DNA from: Burkholderiales bacterium | GTDB lineage: Bacteria > Pseudomonadota > Gammaproteobacteria > Burkholderiales > Burkholderiaceae_C | Assembly (NCBI GenBank): GCA_947453625.1 | Contig: CANGHK010000003.1 | Location: forward strand, 101,118-165,117 | Direction: 5' to 3' | DNA: 64,000 nt | Shown: piece after piece, positions 62,492-64,000 of the stretch | Layout of the letters: each line of letters starts with the position of its first letter | How positions within the stretch are numbered: position 1 is the first letter of the stretch | Notes under the pieces: generated by a model | Databases searched by the model: none | The model's input: the letters and a program-made list of their open reading frames with translations, nothing else | What the model was told of the DNA's origin: nothing | Made by a program: the position numbers and the translations under genes

Positions 62492-63313
62492 ATGCACTAT
62501 TTGATCGGCGACCTCCAAGGCTGCTGCGACGCCTTCGAGCGCCTGCTGGCCACTATCGGCTTTTCCCCCTCGCGCGACCGCCTGCATCTGCTGGGCGACC
62601 TGGTCAACCGCGGTCCGGCCTCGCTGGCCACGCTGCAGCGCCTGGTCGGGCTGGGCGACGCCGCCAGTTGCCTGCTGGGCAACCACGACCTGCATCTGCT
62701 GGCGGTGGCTGTGGGGGCGCGCAAGCCACACCGCGGCGACACCTTTGGCGACGTGCTGGCCAGCCCAAAGCGCGCCGCGCTGCTGGACTGGCTGCGCCAT
62801 CGCAAGCTGGCCGACCAGGCCGAGGGCTGGCTGCTGGTGCATGCCGGCGTGGTGCCGCAGTGGGACGCCGCGCAGACGCTGGCGCTGGCGCAGGAGGTGC
62901 AATCCGTGCTGGCCGGCCCCGACATGGCCGACTTTCTGCGCGTGATGTACGGCAACGACCCGGCCCGATGGGACGACGGGCTGAGCGGCGTGCGGCGCTG
63001 GCGCATGGTGCTCAACGTGCTGACGCGCATCCGCTACTGCACGCCCGAGGGAGTGCTGGAGTTCGACACCAAGGACGGCTCGGGCATCGCGCCGGCCGGC
63101 CACCTGGCCTGGTTCGACGTGCCGGAACGGCGCACGGCCGGCGTGCCGATCGCCTTCGGCCACTGGTCCACGCTGGGCCTGAAGAACCGCCCCGACCTGC
63201 TGGCGCTGGACACCGGCTGCGTCTGGGGCGGATCGCTGACCGCCGTGCGGGTGGACGGCGGCCGGCGCGAAGTGGTGCAAGTGGGCTGCGCGCAGGCGCA
63301 GGTGCCGGGCTGA
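62492..63313 (+). CDS. apaH: symmetrical bis(5'-nucleosyl)-tetraphosphatase
   Basis: MHYLIGDLQGCCDAFERLLATIGFSPSRDRLHLLGDLVNRGPASLATL ... LLGNHDLHLLAVAVG. Confidence 0.96.
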   Translation: MHYLIGDLQGCCDAFERLLATIGFSPSRDRLHLLGDLVNRGPASLATLQRLVGLGDAASCLLGNHDLHLLAVAVGARKPHRGDTFGDVLASPKRAALLDWLRHRKLADQAEGWLLVHAGVVPQWDAAQTLALAQEVQSVLAGPDMADFLRVMYGNDPARWDDGLSGVRRWRMVLNVLTRIRYCTPEGVLEFDTKDGSGIAPAGHLAWFDVPERRTAGVPIAFGHWSTLGLKNRPDLLALDTGCVWGGSLTAVRVDGGRREVVQVGCAQAQVPG

Positions 63314-63509
63314 GCGGGGGCCGATGACCGGGCTTGTGCCCTGCCGGCGGGGTCGAGGCCGGTTGCCGCCTAGAATCGCGGCCTGACGCCAACGGCAGCC
63401 AACCGTCTTGTGGGGCTAGCGGTGGCGTCGAAGCACCTGTCGCGCAGCGGTGGGCGCACGGGCAAGGCTGACGCGACGATCGCGTCAGGATGTTTGGATC
63501 AGGATTATT

Positions 63510-63599
63510 GGAAGCGTGGCCGAGTGGTTTAAGGCTGCAGTCTTGAAAACTGCCGTGGGGGTAACTCCACCGTGAGTTCGAATCTCACCGCTTCCGCCA
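63510..63599 (+). tRNA. tRNA-Ser (anticodon TGA), encoded CCA
   Basis: GGAAGCG...CGCTTCC acceptor arms, anticodon loop cTTGAaa, long variable arm, T-arm GAGTTCGAATCTC, 3' GCCA. Confidence 0.96.
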
Positions 63600-63804
63600 T
63601 TGTTTTGAGCTAAGTCATTGATTTAAAAGGTTTTTACAGCTTTTACAACATTCCAATTTCAGCTACCCATCCAGGCACCCACCCATCCCGAAAGTGTGCC
63701 TTCCGTGCAACGTCTGGCGCCATTGGGCCCAGGGTTGACGAACACTGACATGCCAGTTCCGAGGTAAGCCCGGCCTATCGGAGCGGCGCACCCTAGACAA
63801 CTGA

Positions 63805-64000
63805 ATGCCTCGGACTTTAAATCTGAACGAGATGCAAACCTCGCCGCACAGCAGCCTGGAAGGGGAGCGGGCGGAACTGGCAAAGCAGTTCGTCTTACAG
63901 TTCGGCAAGCGCCCATCGCGCAAGATGGGGGAAGGTCTGAGCGCACTGAACGCTAGGATCAAGGCTGCACTGGATTCGGGCAACCCCGCCGGATTAATTC
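63805..64000 (+). CDS. hypothetical protein (partial, open at right window edge)
   Basis: ATG at 63805 opens MPRTLNLNEMQTSPHSSLEGERAELAKQFVLQFGKRPSRKMGEGLSALNARIKAALDSGNPAGLI with no stop before the edge; absent from the ORF track because unterminated. Confidence 0.45.
   Translation, partial: MPRTLNLNEMQTSPHSSLEGERAELAKQFVLQFGKRPSRKMGEGLSALNARIKAALDSGNPAGLI

Noticed and set aside
63659-63983. Two minus-strand ORFs (95 and 106 aa) after the tRNA-Ser
   Set aside because: Low-information frames overlapping each other and the + strand open frame; no motif or ribosome-binding support.

Overview
High-GC chromosomal window, most likely from a Burkholderiales-type betaproteobacterium (inferred from gene content and synteny only). 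Most of it is ordinary core or catabolic sequence. In order: a phenylacetate degradation operon (paaI-K-A-B-C, PaaC cut by the left edge); a ProQ/FinO-domain protein with long disordered tails; a lipid/acyl-metabolism cluster with a tandem TetR regulator; aat-bpt (N-degron transferases); ribBA-like/ribH/nusB; ybgC-tolQRA; a complete isc operon (iscR-S-U-A-hscB-hscA-fdx) with an IscR-like site; uvrB; an aromatic aminotransferase; a PHA depolymerase; an RnfB-like ferredoxin; nth; a btuB-F-C-D cobalamin uptake locus under an apparent cobalamin riboswitch; zapB-like/zapA followed by a candidate 6S RNA; a compact Vsr / C5-methyltransferase / Eco29kI-type (GIY-YIG) restriction-modification island; rpsU-yqeY; a liv-type ABC transporter; a Rieske oxygenase/reductase pair with a MarR regulator; SapC-CorC; apaH; and a tRNA-Ser(UGA), after which base composition drops and an open ORF runs off the right edge. 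I found no CRISPR array, transposase or clearly novel multi-gene system. The most useful leads are the R-M/Vsr island, a 167-bp near-symmetric palindromic element at 5497-5663, several unannotated operator-like palindromes, the degenerate GTP-cyclohydrolase II half of RibBA, and the possible island boundary at the tRNA-Ser. Family calls come from reading translated motifs by eye; no database search was run.
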